The notes beneath the pieces were generated by a model. The model worked only from the letters and a program-made list of their open reading frames with translations, was not told the DNA's origin and made no database searches. A stretch of DNA of 64,000 nt from Pseudomonadota bacterium (GTDB taxonomy: Bacteria; Desulfobacterota; Desulfovibrionia; Desulfovibrionales; Desulfovibrionaceae). The position numbers and the translations under genes were made by a program. Location: positions 16,548 to 80,547 of the forward strand of contig JAHJLB010000018.1 in the NCBI GenBank assembly GCA_018822105.1, in the 5' to 3' direction. Below, piece by piece: positions 1 to 13,430 of the stretch (position 1 is its first letter; each line of letters opens with the position of its first letter).

Positions 1-1482
1 CGGAGCGAGCTGCTCCGCCGCCTGGGCCACCACGTCCGGAAAGCGCTCCAGCAGGCGGCAGACCTCCAGGTCGTCCACGCCCGCGAGCCCGGCATAGGCC
101 GCCGGTCCCGGGCTAGCGGGCCGTATTCCCGCGAGCTCCGCCTTGGCCAGCATGGAGTAGACGCGGGCGTGGGCGTACTGCACGTAGAACACGGGATTGT
201 CCATGCTCTTCCTGCGCACCAGCTCCAGGTCGAACTCCAGCTGGGAGTCGCTCTTGCGCGAGAGGAACAGGAAGCGCGCCGCATCGGTGCCGACATAGGC
301 AACCACGTCGGAAAGGGTCTCGAACTTCCCGGCCCTGGTGCTCATGGCCACCTGCTCGCCGTCCTTGAGCAGGCTCACCAGCTGCACCAGGATCACCTGC
401 AGGGCGCCCTTTCTGCCCAGGGCCTCCACCGCGCCCTGCATGCGCGAGACATAGCCGTGGTGGTCCGCGCCCCAGATGTCGATGACGCGGTCAAAGCCGC
501 GCTGGAACTTGTCGTGGTGGTAGCTGATGTCCGAGGCGAAATAGGTCAGCTCGCCGGAGGATTTGCGCAGCACGCGGTCCTTGTCGTCGCCGAAGTTCGT
601 GCTGCGGAACCACAGGGCCCCGTCTTCTTCGTATGCCAGGTCGCGGGCCAGGAGATCGGCGAAGGTCTCGTCCACCTTGCTCAAAGCCCCCGGGCCGTCC
701 GTCTGCACCAGGCTCTTCTCTGAAAACCACCGGTCATGGCCCACACGGAAGTCCGCCAGGTCTTTTTGTATCCCGCCCAGTATGTCCGCCACCGCATGGC
801 TGAAGCAGATATCAATTGCAGTGTTTTCAGGTTGTTCGAAAATGTCTGGATTTTGTCTATACACTTCGGCGGCTATATCCTTGATATACTCCCCACGATA
901 AAAATCCTCTAGATCCTCGCCCTGCCGGCCAGCCAGCTGGCGCAGGCGAAGCCAGACCGAGTCGCCCAGGATGCGCATCTGGCGCCCGGCATCGTTGACG
1001 TAGTATTCGCACTCCACCTGATGCCCGGTCTTCTTCAGCAGGCGCGCCAGGGAGTCGCCCAGGGCAGCGCCACGGCCATGCCCGATGTGCAGCGGTCCAG
1101 TGGGATTGGCCGAAACGTACTCCACCTGGACCCTCTGGCCGCGCCCCAGGTCCGACGCGCCATAGGCCGCGCCGGCCGCCTGCACATCCGCCAGAATGCC
1201 GTGCCAGAAGCCGGGGGCGAAGGTCACGTTGAGGAACCCGGGCCCGGCCACCTCCACACGCTCCAGCTGGTCGGCCCGGGTGCGCAGGTCCGCAGCCAGG
1301 GCCTCGGCCAGTTCGCGCGGCTTCATGCCCGCGGCGCCCGCCAGCAGCATGCACACGTTGGCCGAATAGTCGCCGAACTTGCGCTCGCGCGGGGGCTCGA
1401 TGACGGCCTTCTCCGGCCAGGGCAGGGCGCGCTCGGTCAGCGCGCTGCGCAGCATCTCTTCAAAGTATTGCTTGGCTTTCAT
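1..1482 (-). CDS. argS: Arginyl-tRNA synthetase (3' end outside window)
   Basis: Charges tRNA-Arg with arginine in the cytoplasm. The frame is open from an ATG at 1482 to the window edge, giving 494 codons; the family is about 550 residues, so the anticodon-binding C-terminus is cut off. A class I HIGH motif lies at about residues 132-135 within [13 protein letters not shown], and MSTRAGKF in the second half corresponds to the KMSKS-loop region. The N-terminal arginyl-specific domain precedes it. The gene is transcribed away from the origin, downstream of a TPR lipoprotein gene with about 125 bp between. The stretch about 775-910 is noticeably AT-richer than the rest but stays in frame and reads as normal ArgRS. 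Identification is secure. Confidence 0.95.
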   Translation of the reverse strand, partial: MKAKQYFEEMLRSALTERALPWPEKAVIEPPRERKFGDYSANVCMLLAGAAGMKPRELAEALAADLRTRADQLERVEVAGPGFLNVTFAPGFWHGILADVQAAGAAYGASDLGRGQRVQVEYVSANPTGPLHIGHGRGAALGDSLARLLKKTGHQVECEYYVNDAGRQMRILGDSVWLRLRQLAGRQGEDLEDFYRGEYIKDIAAEVYRQNPDIFEQPENTAIDICFSHAVADILGGIQKDLADFRVGHDRWFSEKSLVQTDGPGALSKVDETFADLLARDLAYEEDGALWFRSTNFGDDKDRVLRKSSGELTYFASDISYHHDKFQRGFDRVIDIWGADHHGYVSRMQGAVEALGRKGALQVILVQLVSLLKDGEQVAMSTRAGKFETLSDVVAYVGTDAARFLFLSRKSDSQLEFDLELVRRKSMDNPVFYVQYAHARVYSMLAKAELAGIRPASPGPAAYAGLAGVDDLEVCRLLERFPDVVAQAAEQLAP

Positions 1483-1539
1483 GCACTCCCCTCGGAAAAT
1501 CTGCCCCCCTCTACCACCTTTCGCGGCGCAACAAAAGTC

Positions 1540-1606
1540 CCGCCAAGAGGGGGGGGCCGGGGCTCCACGCCCTCCGGCCGCCGGAGGCGAAGATCCGGCC
1601 CGAGCC
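1540..1606 (-). terminator. GC-rich hairpin element at 3' end of the TPR lipoprotein gene
   Basis: This lies directly after the minus-strand stop at 1608. It contains a near-perfect palindrome at 1571-1587 (CCTCCGG/CCGGAGG arms) followed on the minus strand by runs of C and G. It resembles the GCCTCCGGCGGCC part of the hairpin elements found at other gene ends in this window. It is probably a terminator or dispersed intergenic element; there is no clear U-tract. The rest of 1483-1607 shows nothing else recognisable. Confidence 0.45.
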
Positions 1607-1607
1607 T

Positions 1608-2507
1608 CTAGCGCCGGCGCGGCCTGCGCCCCTGGGGCGCCTTGGGCTCGTCGGTCTCGGGCGGCATGGCGTCGCCGGGCTGCAGGGTCGCGGTGGCCGG
1701 GATGACAAGGGGCTGGCCGAGGTTGGCCAACCGGGCCACGATGACCTCGGGATTGGGGTAGGTGTCCTTGAGGCCCATGAGGATCTCGCGGGCCTTGGGG
1801 ATGTTGCGCTCGGCCTCGTAGGCGTCGGCCAGCAGATAGGCGCTCATGACCTTGACGTCCTGCGGGGCCTTGGGCAGGGCCAGGATGCCCTCCAGGATGA
1901 CCTTGACCTTGGCCCACTGCCAGGTCAGGCTGTGGGTTTGCGCCAACTCGTACATGGCGCGGCTTTTGGTCTCCACATCCTTGGCCTGGGCCACGCACTG
2001 GGTCAGCAGGTCCACGGCCAGGTCGCTCTTGCCCATTGCGCGATTGGCCACGGCCATGCGCATCTGGGCCTGCACGGCCTTGGCCATGTCGCCGTTGCTC
2101 GTGTCCAGGCAGCGGCCCCAGGCGTCCACGGCCTTTCTGCGCAGCCCCTGCAACTCATAGAGCTCGCCCAGACGGTACAGCAGCGGCCAGTTGATCTCCG
2201 CCCTGCTGTTGTACTCCAGGGTGGCGGTCTCCAGCAGCGTCACGGCCTTGCCCAGGTCGCCCTTGACCCCGGAGGCGATCTCCACCAGCCGCGTCCAGGC
2301 CTCCAGGCGGTGCTTGCCCTGGGGGTCGGCCTGGAGATAGCGCTCGTAGGCCGTCTCGGCCTCCAGGAAATACCCCCCGGCGTAGGCGTCGCGGGCGATG
2401 GCCAGGTCCAGGGCCGGCCCGGACGGCGCGCCCCGGTCGCAGGCCGGCAGGCCTGCGCACAGGACGCAGAACAGCGCCAGCAAGAGGATCCGCGCGCGAG
2501 CGCCCAT
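1608..2507 (-). CDS. TPR-repeat lipoprotein
   Basis: About 299 residues, predicted exported. Starting at ATG 2507 (good Shine-Dalgarno GGAGGC just upstream), the protein begins with a short basic n-region, a hydrophobic core and a lipobox LPAC, so it should be lipidated at the cysteine. The remainder is helical, with tetratricopeptide-like repeats (recurring A..Y..G...EA...Y patterns) from about residue 35 to 260, and ends in a basic Arg/Lys/Pro tail. It follows gyrA by only 13 bp and is probably in the same transcript. TPR lipoproteins generally mediate envelope protein assembly; no specific partner can be read here. A longer upstream in-frame start would run into gyrA and destroy the signal peptide, so it was not chosen. 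Confidence 0.8.
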   Translation of the reverse strand: MGARARILLLALFCVLCAGLPACDRGAPSGPALDLAIARDAYAGGYFLEAETAYERYLQADPQGKHRLEAWTRLVEIASGVKGDLGKAVTLLETATLEYNSRAEINWPLLYRLGELYELQGLRRKAVDAWGRCLDTSNGDMAKAVQAQMRMAVANRAMGKSDLAVDLLTQCVAQAKDVETKSRAMYELAQTHSLTWQWAKVKVILEGILALPKAPQDVKVMSAYLLADAYEAERNIPKAREILMGLKDTYPNPEVIVARLANLGQPLVIPATATLQPGDAMPPETDEPKAPQGRRPRRR

Positions 2508-2520
2508 ACGGCCTCCGGGG

Positions 2521-4992
<2,472 letters not shown>

Positions 4993-5058
4993 GTATATCC
5001 TCCGTATATGGCGGGCGGAGCGGCGGCGGGGGCAGAGGCCAGGCCCCTATCCCCCGGA

Positions 5059-5083
5059 CCCCCAGCTCCGCCGGGGGTCCTGC
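5059..5083. other. GC-rich hairpin in the gyrB-gyrA spacer
   Basis: An 8-bp perfect stem (GGACCCCC / GGGGGTCC) with a 9-nt loop sits in the 241-bp spacer between the gyrB stop and the gyrA start. Together with the hairpin next to gyrB it may attenuate or separate transcription of the two subunits. No protein-coding gene is supported in 4993-5233. Confidence 0.4.
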
Positions 5084-5201
5084 GGTCCTCCGGCCCACCC
5101 CGAAGGGGCTGGTCCGAGGAAACCGTGCAGGACAAACTCATGAACAACAACAAACCTCAACAGCCGGGAATCCCAAAGGGCATCCGCCGCTTTGGCTGGG
5201 G

Positions 5202-5222
5202 CTTGGGGGCAGCGCCCCCAAG
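5202..5222 (-). terminator. Hairpin 11 bp beyond the gyrB stop
   Basis: A perfect 9-bp stem (CTTGGGGGC / GCCCCCAAG) with a 3-nt loop lies immediately 3' of gyrB. The adjoining sequence (5171-5200) has a CCAAAGGG...CTTTGG arrangement like one arm set of the hairpin element at 32543-32565. It belongs to the dispersed 3'-end hairpin family; terminator activity is an inference. Confidence 0.45.
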
Positions 5223-5233
5223 GGCTCATTCCA

Positions 5234-7783
<2,550 letters not shown>

Positions 7784-8947
7784 TTAGGCATTTTCCTCGG
7801 CGTAGTAGGTCTCTTCCTGGATCATCATCGGCATGATGATGACGCTGTAGTTCTGGTCCTTGTCCCCGGCTATGCCGCAGGGCGCCTCGGCGCCGGTGAG
7901 GATGAAGGTCACCTGTTCCGAGGTGTAGTGCGAGAGGATTTCAATGAGGTTGCGCGTGGGGAAGGCTATACGCTGCAGATCCCCCTGGAAGGTGGCCTGC
8001 AGGGGCTCCTGCGCCGTGCCCACGTCCTGCCCCTGGCTGTAGAGGACCACTTCGCCAGGGCTGAACAGGAAGTACGTGCAGCGGTTGGAGTCGGTGTTGA
8101 AGATGCTGATGCGCTCCAGGGCCTCCATGAGCTCCCCGCGCTGCAACGTGAGCCTCGAGGACTCCGGGTCCTTCAATTTGGAAAGGAAACCCTGGTAGTT
8201 GGGGTACTGGTAAAAGGACAGGGGCAGGCTGAAGGTCTCGCGCTTGTCGCCCGTGCGCAAAAACAGCCGCTTCTCACCCAGGGACAGCTCAATCTCTTCC
8301 GATCCGAGCCACTTCTTCAACTCAGCCAAATATTTACGCTGGATGAGGGCACCCTCGCGGGGGAGCAGGGCATGGATGTCGTCGTTGACAAAGGTGAACA
8401 TGGCGAACTGGTGGCCATTGAGGCCGCAGACCTCCACGCGCTTGCCCGCGGCATCCTGCTCCGGCTTCAAAAGCAGGCAGGCTATGGCCTCCATGCTGTC
8501 CTCGTCGCTGATGCAGAAGCCTATCTTTTCGATGATCTCGTGCAGGAAGTCCCCGCTCCAGAACACCGTCTCGCCCTCGGGGAAAGGTGCAAAGGCCTGG
8601 AACCAGTCCGGCTCGTTGGCCGGCAGCTTGTATTTGCGGCTGCCCTGTTCCACCAGCACGTTCTTGCCCTCGGCGTCGGCCTTGAGGGTCATCTCGCCTG
8701 CGGGCAGCTTGCGCACCAGATCGCAGAAGGCGCGGCCCTGCACGCCCACCCGGCCGGGCGCCTCCACCCTGGCCGGATACTCGCCGCAGAACTCCAGGCT
8801 GGAGTCCGTGGACATGATCTTCAGGCTGCCCTCGGCCGCCTCCAGCCAGATGCTGCGCAAAAAGGCCGCTCCGGTCTTGGCCGGAATGATGCCTGCGGAC
8901 TTCTGCAAGCCCTCAATGATCTCTTCCCGGTTTACCTTCACAAACAT
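7784..8947 (-). CDS. dnaN: DNA polymerase III beta subunit (sliding clamp)
   Basis: Ring-shaped processivity clamp for the replicative polymerase, 387 residues, as usual for the family. The N-terminus (about residues 1-130) and the following two domains have the expected clamp pattern, and the C-terminus carries VIIMPMM, the conserved end strand next to the protein-binding pocket. It extends about 9 residues further than a typical MPMRL terminus. It lies between dnaA (142 bp upstream) and gyrB (directly abutting). The start at 8947 has a good upstream GGAGAA. An AT-rich tract lies in the dnaA-dnaN spacer. Confidence 0.95.
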   Translation of the reverse strand: MFVKVNREEIIEGLQKSAGIIPAKTGAAFLRSIWLEAAEGSLKIMSTDSSLEFCGEYPARVEAPGRVGVQGRAFCDLVRKLPAGEMTLKADAEGKNVLVEQGSRKYKLPANEPDWFQAFAPFPEGETVFWSGDFLHEIIEKIGFCISDEDSMEAIACLLLKPEQDAAGKRVEVCGLNGHQFAMFTFVNDDIHALLPREGALIQRKYLAELKKWLGSEEIELSLGEKRLFLRTGDKRETFSLPLSFYQYPNYQGFLSKLKDPESSRLTLQRGELMEALERISIFNTDSNRCTYFLFSPGEVVLYSQGQDVGTAQEPLQATFQGDLQRIAFPTRNLIEILSHYTSEQVTFILTGAEAPCGIAGDKDQNYSVIIMPMMIQEETYYAEENA

Positions 8948-9089
8948 AAGTATTCTCCTTGGATGGCTTCTATGAGCAGCGCCGGTATGTGCGTAACAGA
9001 GGCAACCATCTTGATTTGCTTAAAAATATATAAACATGGGCTGTCGCTTCACAGGAACACGGTGTTGTTTCACACTGGCAAAACACCAT
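8948..9089. other. dnaA-dnaN spacer with AT-rich tract (possible unwinding element)
   Basis: In a strongly GC-rich genome this 142-bp spacer contains the run TTAAAAATATATAAAC (about 9020-9035), the most AT-rich stretch near the origin. In bipartite origins such as those of Bacillus and Helicobacter, the duplex-unwinding element lies between dnaA and dnaN. No consensus DnaA box was seen inside this spacer. It may equally provide the dnaN promoter. Confidence 0.35.
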
Positions 9090-10433
9090 TCAGGCCGCCT
9101 GCCGACAACGAACCTTCAAATCTTTCAACAGTTGTTTCATTTCCTTGCCATCATCATTCAATTCTTTGATTTTTTTCACCGAGTAGATGACCGTGCTGTG
9201 GTCTTTGCCGCCAAAGGCCCGCCCCAGGGCCGGATAGGACAGCCCCAGCATTTCGCGGCAGAGGTACATGGCCACCTGCCGGGCCAGGGCGATGCTCTGC
9301 CTCCGGTCTTCGCCCATGACATCCTTGCGCTTGACCTGGTAGTGCTGGCACACGGTGTCCACAATGCTGTCGGCGCTGATCTTGGGCCGGTCGCGTTCCT
9401 CGGTGTTGGACAATATATGCTCGAAGTCGCGGGCGGAGATGTCCTTGCGCACCAGTTCGCGGAAGGCCAGAAGCTTGATGAGGATGCCGTTCAAGGCCCG
9501 GAAATTTTGGAAGCGCTGGGCCAGGGTCAAAATCTGTTCCTTGGACAGGGGCAGCTTCTTGGCCCGCACGCGCTCCTGGATGAGGGCCACGCGGACCTCC
9601 AGGTCAGGCTGCTTGAGGCTCACCACAAGGCCGCCCTCCAGGCGCGAGCGCAGGGCCGGGATGAGGTCTTCATAGGCGCTGATGCGGTCCTGGCAGGTGA
9701 AGACCATCTGCCGCTTGCCGTCGTGGAACTGGTTGAAGATGATGAGCAGCTCCTGCTGGAGCCGTTCGTCGCCGGCCAGCCAGTGGATGTCGTCCACCAG
9801 CAGGAAGCGGTGGCTTTCCACGTTGCCGCGGGCCGTCAGGTTGTCGCCCTGGGACAAGAGCGAGCGCAAGCCTTCGCCCGTGGTCACCAGGATGTCCGAG
9901 GGCGGGTGGTTCTTGGACATGTCATTGGCGATGGCCTTGAGCAGGTGGCTTTTGCCGGAGCCGGACTTGCCGCAGATGACAAAGGGATTGAACTGGGCAG
10001 CGTCGTCCTTTGCCACCTGCCGGGCGGTCTCCAGCGGAAAGTAGTTCTTGGAGTTGGTCAGGAAGCTTTCAAAGCTGTACTGGGCATCAAAGGGGAAGCA
10101 GAGCTTCCTGGGCGCCGGCGCCGGACGCAGCCCCCCCGCAGGGCGCTGCCCCGGGGTGACGTAGCTGATGTCGCAGGCCCCGCCGTGAAAACTGTGCAGC
10201 TCGGCCTCAAAGCGGTCCTGCATGCGTCCGGCGAACCACTGGGCGAAATAGCTGTGCGGGAAACAGACGCGCACCTCGTGGCCGCCCTCGGACTGCTCGA
10301 TGTCCAGGGGGTCGAACCAACGTTTCAGCTCCTGCTCGGTGCAGGAGCCCGCAAGGTGTTCACGCAGGGCTTTCTTCACGGTCCCGGGGCCTGTTTCCTT
10401 TGTCCAATTTGTGGAAAAACAAGGAGAAATCAT
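9090..10433 (-). CDS. dnaA: Chromosomal replication initiator DnaA
   Basis: AAA+ ATPase that binds DnaA boxes and melts oriC; about 447 residues from ATG 10433. The chosen start has no near-ideal Shine-Dalgarno (an AGGGAG lies about 15 nt upstream), so a slightly different start is possible. The N-terminal domain I (KKALREHLAGSCTEQELKRW) is followed by a Pro-rich linker. The AAA+ domain has Walker A GKSGSGKSHLL (about residues 150-160) and Walker B LLVDDIHW. The C-terminal DNA-binding domain carries the DnaA signature GGKDHSTVIYSVKKI. First gene of the leftward dnaA-dnaN-gyrB-gyrA cluster. Confidence 0.95.
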   Translation of the reverse strand: MISPCFSTNWTKETGPGTVKKALREHLAGSCTEQELKRWFDPLDIEQSEGGHEVRVCFPHSYFAQWFAGRMQDRFEAELHSFHGGACDISYVTPGQRPAGGLRPAPAPRKLCFPFDAQYSFESFLTNSKNYFPLETARQVAKDDAAQFNPFVICGKSGSGKSHLLKAIANDMSKNHPPSDILVTTGEGLRSLLSQGDNLTARGNVESHRFLLVDDIHWLAGDERLQQELLIIFNQFHDGKRQMVFTCQDRISAYEDLIPALRSRLEGGLVVSLKQPDLEVRVALIQERVRAKKLPLSKEQILTLAQRFQNFRALNGILIKLLAFRELVRKDISARDFEHILSNTEERDRPKISADSIVDTVCQHYQVKRKDVMGEDRRQSIALARQVAMYLCREMLGLSYPALGRAFGGKDHSTVIYSVKKIKELNDDGKEMKQLLKDLKVRCRQAA

Positions 10434-10647
10434 TTGTCTTCGGAACGGCTCCCTAGAGTATTCCGAATCCCTGTTACTCCTACCCGAAAAGCCCTCCGAT
10501 GCCAAGCGAATAGAGCACGCCGCGCGCGGAAAAAGAATTGCCAATCGCCTCGTTTTGCGCCATGTTCCAGGGGGCGCGGCACTGGGGAGTTTTCCACAGG
10601 TTGGCGCGTTTTTTCCAGAAGGTGTTCAAACGGACCAGGGCAAGGGA
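10434..10647. other. Candidate origin/dnaA regulatory region
   Basis: Non-coding spacer where gene orientation switches from leftward to rightward. A DnaA-box-like TTTTCCACA is at 10590-10598 on the plus strand, and the same 9-mer lies on the minus strand at 10410-10418, just inside dnaA. An inverted repeat TTCGGAA (10439-10445) / TTCCGAA (10461-10467), offset by 22 bp, covers the dnaA leader. Only two good boxes are visible, so the assignment rests mainly on context. Nothing else was recognised in the spacer up to 10870 apart from the short ORF at 10648-10803. Confidence 0.45.
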
Positions 10648-10803
10648 ATGGGCAGAAGACGTCGCGGCCGCACGGCCTTCATCCTGGTCCTCAAGGGCGG
10701 CCAGATCCGGGTGCGCAAGCCCCTGGCTCCGGTGGCGCGGCCCATGGCAGACGCCCGGCGCAGGCAGCCCCGGCGCAGGCCCGATCTTCTCCTTGACGAG
10801 TAA
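10648..10803 (+). CDS. Possible small basic protein next to the origin
   Basis: A 51-residue frame with ATG at 10648, preceded by AAGGG at short spacing, and TAA at 10801-10803. The product is very basic: it starts MGRRRRGRTAFILVLKGG and ends with an Arg-rich RRRQPRRR segment followed by an acidic LLLDE. It sits between the presumed origin and the homocysteine gene in the same direction as the latter. I do not recognise it. GC-rich DNA often has chance open frames, so reality is uncertain; conservation in relatives would decide. Confidence 0.35.
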   Translation: MGRRRRGRTAFILVLKGGQIRVRKPLAPVARPMADARRRQPRRRPDLLLDE

Positions 10804-10870
10804 CGCGCGCCGCCGCCCGCAGTGGGCGCGGACACCGCCTCTCTAGGGGCTTTACGCAGCGGAGGACAGC

Positions 10871-12043
10871 ATGGCTGGCAAGGCCAAGGTCGGAAAGACC
10901 ATCGCCGAGATCAACGAGCGCATCAAGAAGGGCAAGGCCGTGGTGCTTACGGCCGAGGAAATGGTCGAGACCGTCAAGCGCCTGGGCAAGACCAGGGCCG
11001 CCAAGGAAGTGGACGTCGTCACCACGGGCACCTTTTCGCCCATGTGCTCTTCGGGCCTGCTGTTCAATTTCGGCCAGGAGCCGCCGCTGATGAAGGCCAG
11101 CCAGGTCTGGCTGAACAATGTGCCCTGCTACGCCGGCCTAGCCGCGGTGGACGCCTATTGCGGCGCCACTGAGCCCAGCGCGGACGATCCCCTGAACAAG
11201 GTCTACCCCGGCCGCTTCGCCTATGGCGGCGGGCATGTCATCGAGGATCTGCTGCGCGGCAAGCCCGTGCGCCTGCGCGCCAAGGCCTACGGCACGGACT
11301 GCTACCCGCGCAAGGACCTGGAGAAGGACGTCACCCTGGCCAGCCTGCCCAACACCTGGCTGCTGAACCCGCGCAACTGCTACCAGAACTACAATTGCGC
11401 GGTGAACATGGCCAACCGGACCATCTACACCTACATGGGTCCGCTCAAGCCCGGCTGCCGCAACGCCAACTACGCCACCTCGGGCCAGCTCTCGCCCCTG
11501 TTCAATGATCCGTACCTGCGGACCATCGGCCTGGGCACCCGGATCTTCATGGGCGGCGGCATCGGGTATGTCATCGGCGCGGGCTCCCAGCACAACGCCA
11601 AGCCGCAGCGCAACGAGCGCGGCATCCCCCTCTCGGCCTCGGGCACGCTCATGCTCAAGGGCGACCTCAAGGGCATGGACCCCAAATACGTCCGTGGCGT
11701 GTCCCTCATCGGCTACGGCTGCTCCCTGAACATGGGCGTGGGCATCCCCATCCCCATCCTGGACGAGGACATGGCCTGGTTCGCCGGCGTCAGCGACGCC
11801 GACATCCAGATGCCCATCAAGGATTACGGCTACGACTATCCCAACGGGGTCAACCGCACCATCGGCTACGCCACCTTTGAGGAGCTCAAGAGCGGCTCCA
11901 TCATGGTGGGCGAGCGCACCACGCCCACGGTGCCCGTGACCAGCTACACCATCTCCCTGGAGATAGCCGAGACGCTCAAGAAGTGGATCGAGGACGGGAA
12001 ATTCCTGCTCACCGAGCCGCAGGACAAGATACTCTCCGTGTGA
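10871..12043 (+). CDS. DUF39 homocysteine biosynthesis protein (L-aspartate semialdehyde sulfurtransferase family)
   Basis: 390 residues. The protein matches the DUF39 family, which in sulfate reducers and methanogens takes part in making homocysteine from aspartate semialdehyde and sulfide-derived sulfur, bypassing O-acetylhomoserine. Conserved segments seen include VVTTGTFSPMCSSG, NNVPCYAGLAAVDAYCGAT, YGGGHVIEDLLRGK, TDCYPRKD and a glycine-rich IFMGGGIGYVIGAGSQHN. Several conserved cysteines are candidates for sulfur transfer. Unlike some homologues there are no C-terminal CBS or ferredoxin domains. The start has a strong GGAGG. It is followed by a clear intrinsic terminator, so it is a single-gene unit beside the origin. 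The function is transferred from the family. Confidence 0.88.
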   Translation: MAGKAKVGKTIAEINERIKKGKAVVLTAEEMVETVKRLGKTRAAKEVDVVTTGTFSPMCSSGLLFNFGQEPPLMKASQVWLNNVPCYAGLAAVDAYCGATEPSADDPLNKVYPGRFAYGGGHVIEDLLRGKPVRLRAKAYGTDCYPRKDLEKDVTLASLPNTWLLNPRNCYQNYNCAVNMANRTIYTYMGPLKPGCRNANYATSGQLSPLFNDPYLRTIGLGTRIFMGGGIGYVIGAGSQHNAKPQRNERGIPLSASGTLMLKGDLKGMDPKYVRGVSLIGYGCSLNMGVGIPIPILDEDMAWFAGVSDADIQMPIKDYGYDYPNGVNRTIGYATFEELKSGSIMVGERTTPTVPVTSYTISLEIAETLKKWIEDGKFLLTEPQDKILSV

Positions 12044-12051
12044 CGGAACAA

Positions 12052-12078
12052 GGGAGGCCGCAAGCCTCCCTTTTTTTT
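12052..12078 (+). terminator. Intrinsic terminator
   Basis: A perfect 7-bp stem (GGGAGGC / GCCTCCC) with a 5-nt loop is followed directly by eight T residues. It lies 8 bp after the stop of the DUF39 gene. Confidence 0.9.
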
Positions 12079-12110
12079 GCCGGGCGGATTTTGATCTGCG
12101 CCCGCCCGGC

Positions 12111-12139
12111 TTTGCAAGAGCAGGGAAATTGGCTATGCT
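12111..12139 (+). promoter_or_regulatory. Likely sigma-70 promoter for the amidohydrolase-pyrB-pyrC run
   Basis: TTTGCA (12111-12116) and TATGCT (12134-12139) are separated by 17 bp. They lie about 65 bp before the start at 12205, downstream of the terminator of the previous gene. Predicted from sequence only. Confidence 0.5.
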
Positions 12140-12204
12140 CCCCCAGGCCGGCCACGGCGGCCCCTGCGCCCGGCTCAAACCTCCAACCCCAAGCAACCAC
12201 GCCC

Positions 12205-13365
12205 ATGCCCGAAATCTTCCGCGCGGCCCGCATCGCGCCCATGACCCCCGGCTGGCCCCTCCTTGAGGACGCCGCCGTTGTGGTCCACGACCAGGAAATC
12301 CTGGACGTGGGCTATTTTGCCGACCTGCGCCGGACCCACAGCGGCCCTGTGCGCGACCTGGGCGAGGTGACCCTGGCCCCGGCCACCTTCAACAGCCATC
12401 TGCACCTGGAGATGAGCCACCTGCTGGGCCGCACCCGGCCTGGCCAGGGCTTTGTGCCCTGGGTGGAGAGCCTGCTGGCCCAGGACCTCTACGCCCTGGA
12501 CGAGCCCCAGGTGCGCCGGGAGCTGGCCCGCCTGGAGAGCCGGGGCTGCGCCTTCGTGGCAGACATCAGCACCCGCAACGCCCCGCGCCTGGCCGCGATC
12601 CTGGCCGAAAGCGGCCTGTTCTTCGTCTCCTTTCTGGAGTCCATCGGCAGCGCCACGCCGGTGGACGAGGCCGCCCTGCTGCCCCAGATCCCTGCCGCGG
12701 CCGAGAGCGGTCGCGGGGCCTGCGCCGCCGCCGGGCACGCCCTGTACAGCACCAGCGCCGAGCTCCTGCGCGCGGCCAAGGCCGCCTCCGCGGCGCAGGG
12801 CCTGCCCTTCTCCCTGCACCTGGCCGAGCACGCCGACGAGGACGCCATCCTGCTCTCGGGCCAGGGCGCCTTTCTGGACCTGCTGCGTCAGCGCGGGTTC
12901 ATCAAGGACTATGCGGCCCCGGGCAGTCGCCCGGTGCCCCTGGCGGCCCGGCTGGGCCTGCTGGACGAGGCCACCCTGTGCGTGCACTGCGTCACCATTC
13001 CCGACGAGGACATCGCCCTTCTGGCCGCAACCAGGGCCAGCGTGTGCCTGTGTCCGCGCAGCAACGAGCATATCGGCGTGGGCCAGGCTCCGCTGAGGAA
13101 GCTCCTGGACGCGGGTATAAACGTCTGCCTGGGCACGGACGGCCTGTGCTCCAACGTCGACCTGGACCCCCTGGCCGAGCTGGCCTGGCTGGCCGGCCGG
13201 CAGGGCCGGGGCCTGAGCCTGTGTGAGGGCCTGGCCCTGGTCACGGCGAACCCGGCGCGGTTTTTCGGCCTTGCGGACAGGCTGGGCAGCCTGGCCCCCG
13301 GGCGCGCGGCGCGCTTCTCCGTGCTGCCAAAGGCCGTGCTGGAAGCATTTTCCGAGAGCATATGA
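12205..13365 (+). CDS. Metal-dependent amidohydrolase, aminofutalosine/MTA deaminase-like
   Basis: 386-residue TIM-barrel amidohydrolase. Metal-binding features are in the expected order: [10 protein letters not shown] (HxH, about residues 65-67), HLAEHADED in the middle, [10 protein letters not shown], and [13 protein letters not shown] with the last metal Asp. This layout fits deaminases acting on adenosine-like compounds: methylthioadenosine or S-adenosylhomocysteine deaminase, or the 6-amino-6-deoxyfutalosine deaminase of the futalosine menaquinone route. The last is favoured because sulfate reducers of this group commonly use that route, but no other mqn gene is in the window. Start ATG 12205 was preferred over an upstream frame lacking a ribosome site. 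Its stop overlaps an alternative pyrB start by 4 bp. Confidence 0.75.
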   Translation: MPEIFRAARIAPMTPGWPLLEDAAVVVHDQEILDVGYFADLRRTHSGPVRDLGEVTLAPATFNSHLHLEMSHLLGRTRPGQGFVPWVESLLAQDLYALDEPQVRRELARLESRGCAFVADISTRNAPRLAAILAESGLFFVSFLESIGSATPVDEAALLPQIPAAAESGRGACAAAGHALYSTSAELLRAAKAASAAQGLPFSLHLAEHADEDAILLSGQGAFLDLLRQRGFIKDYAAPGSRPVPLAARLGLLDEATLCVHCVTIPDEDIALLAATRASVCLCPRSNEHIGVGQAPLRKLLDAGINVCLGTDGLCSNVDLDPLAELAWLAGRQGRGLSLCEGLALVTANPARFFGLADRLGSLAPGRAARFSVLPKAVLEAFSESI

Positions 13366-13430
13366 CCACCCGCCCCAAGCGGGGCAGCCCGGCCCGGGCG
13401 AATGTGGGGCCGGAGAGGAAGGACGCCGCC

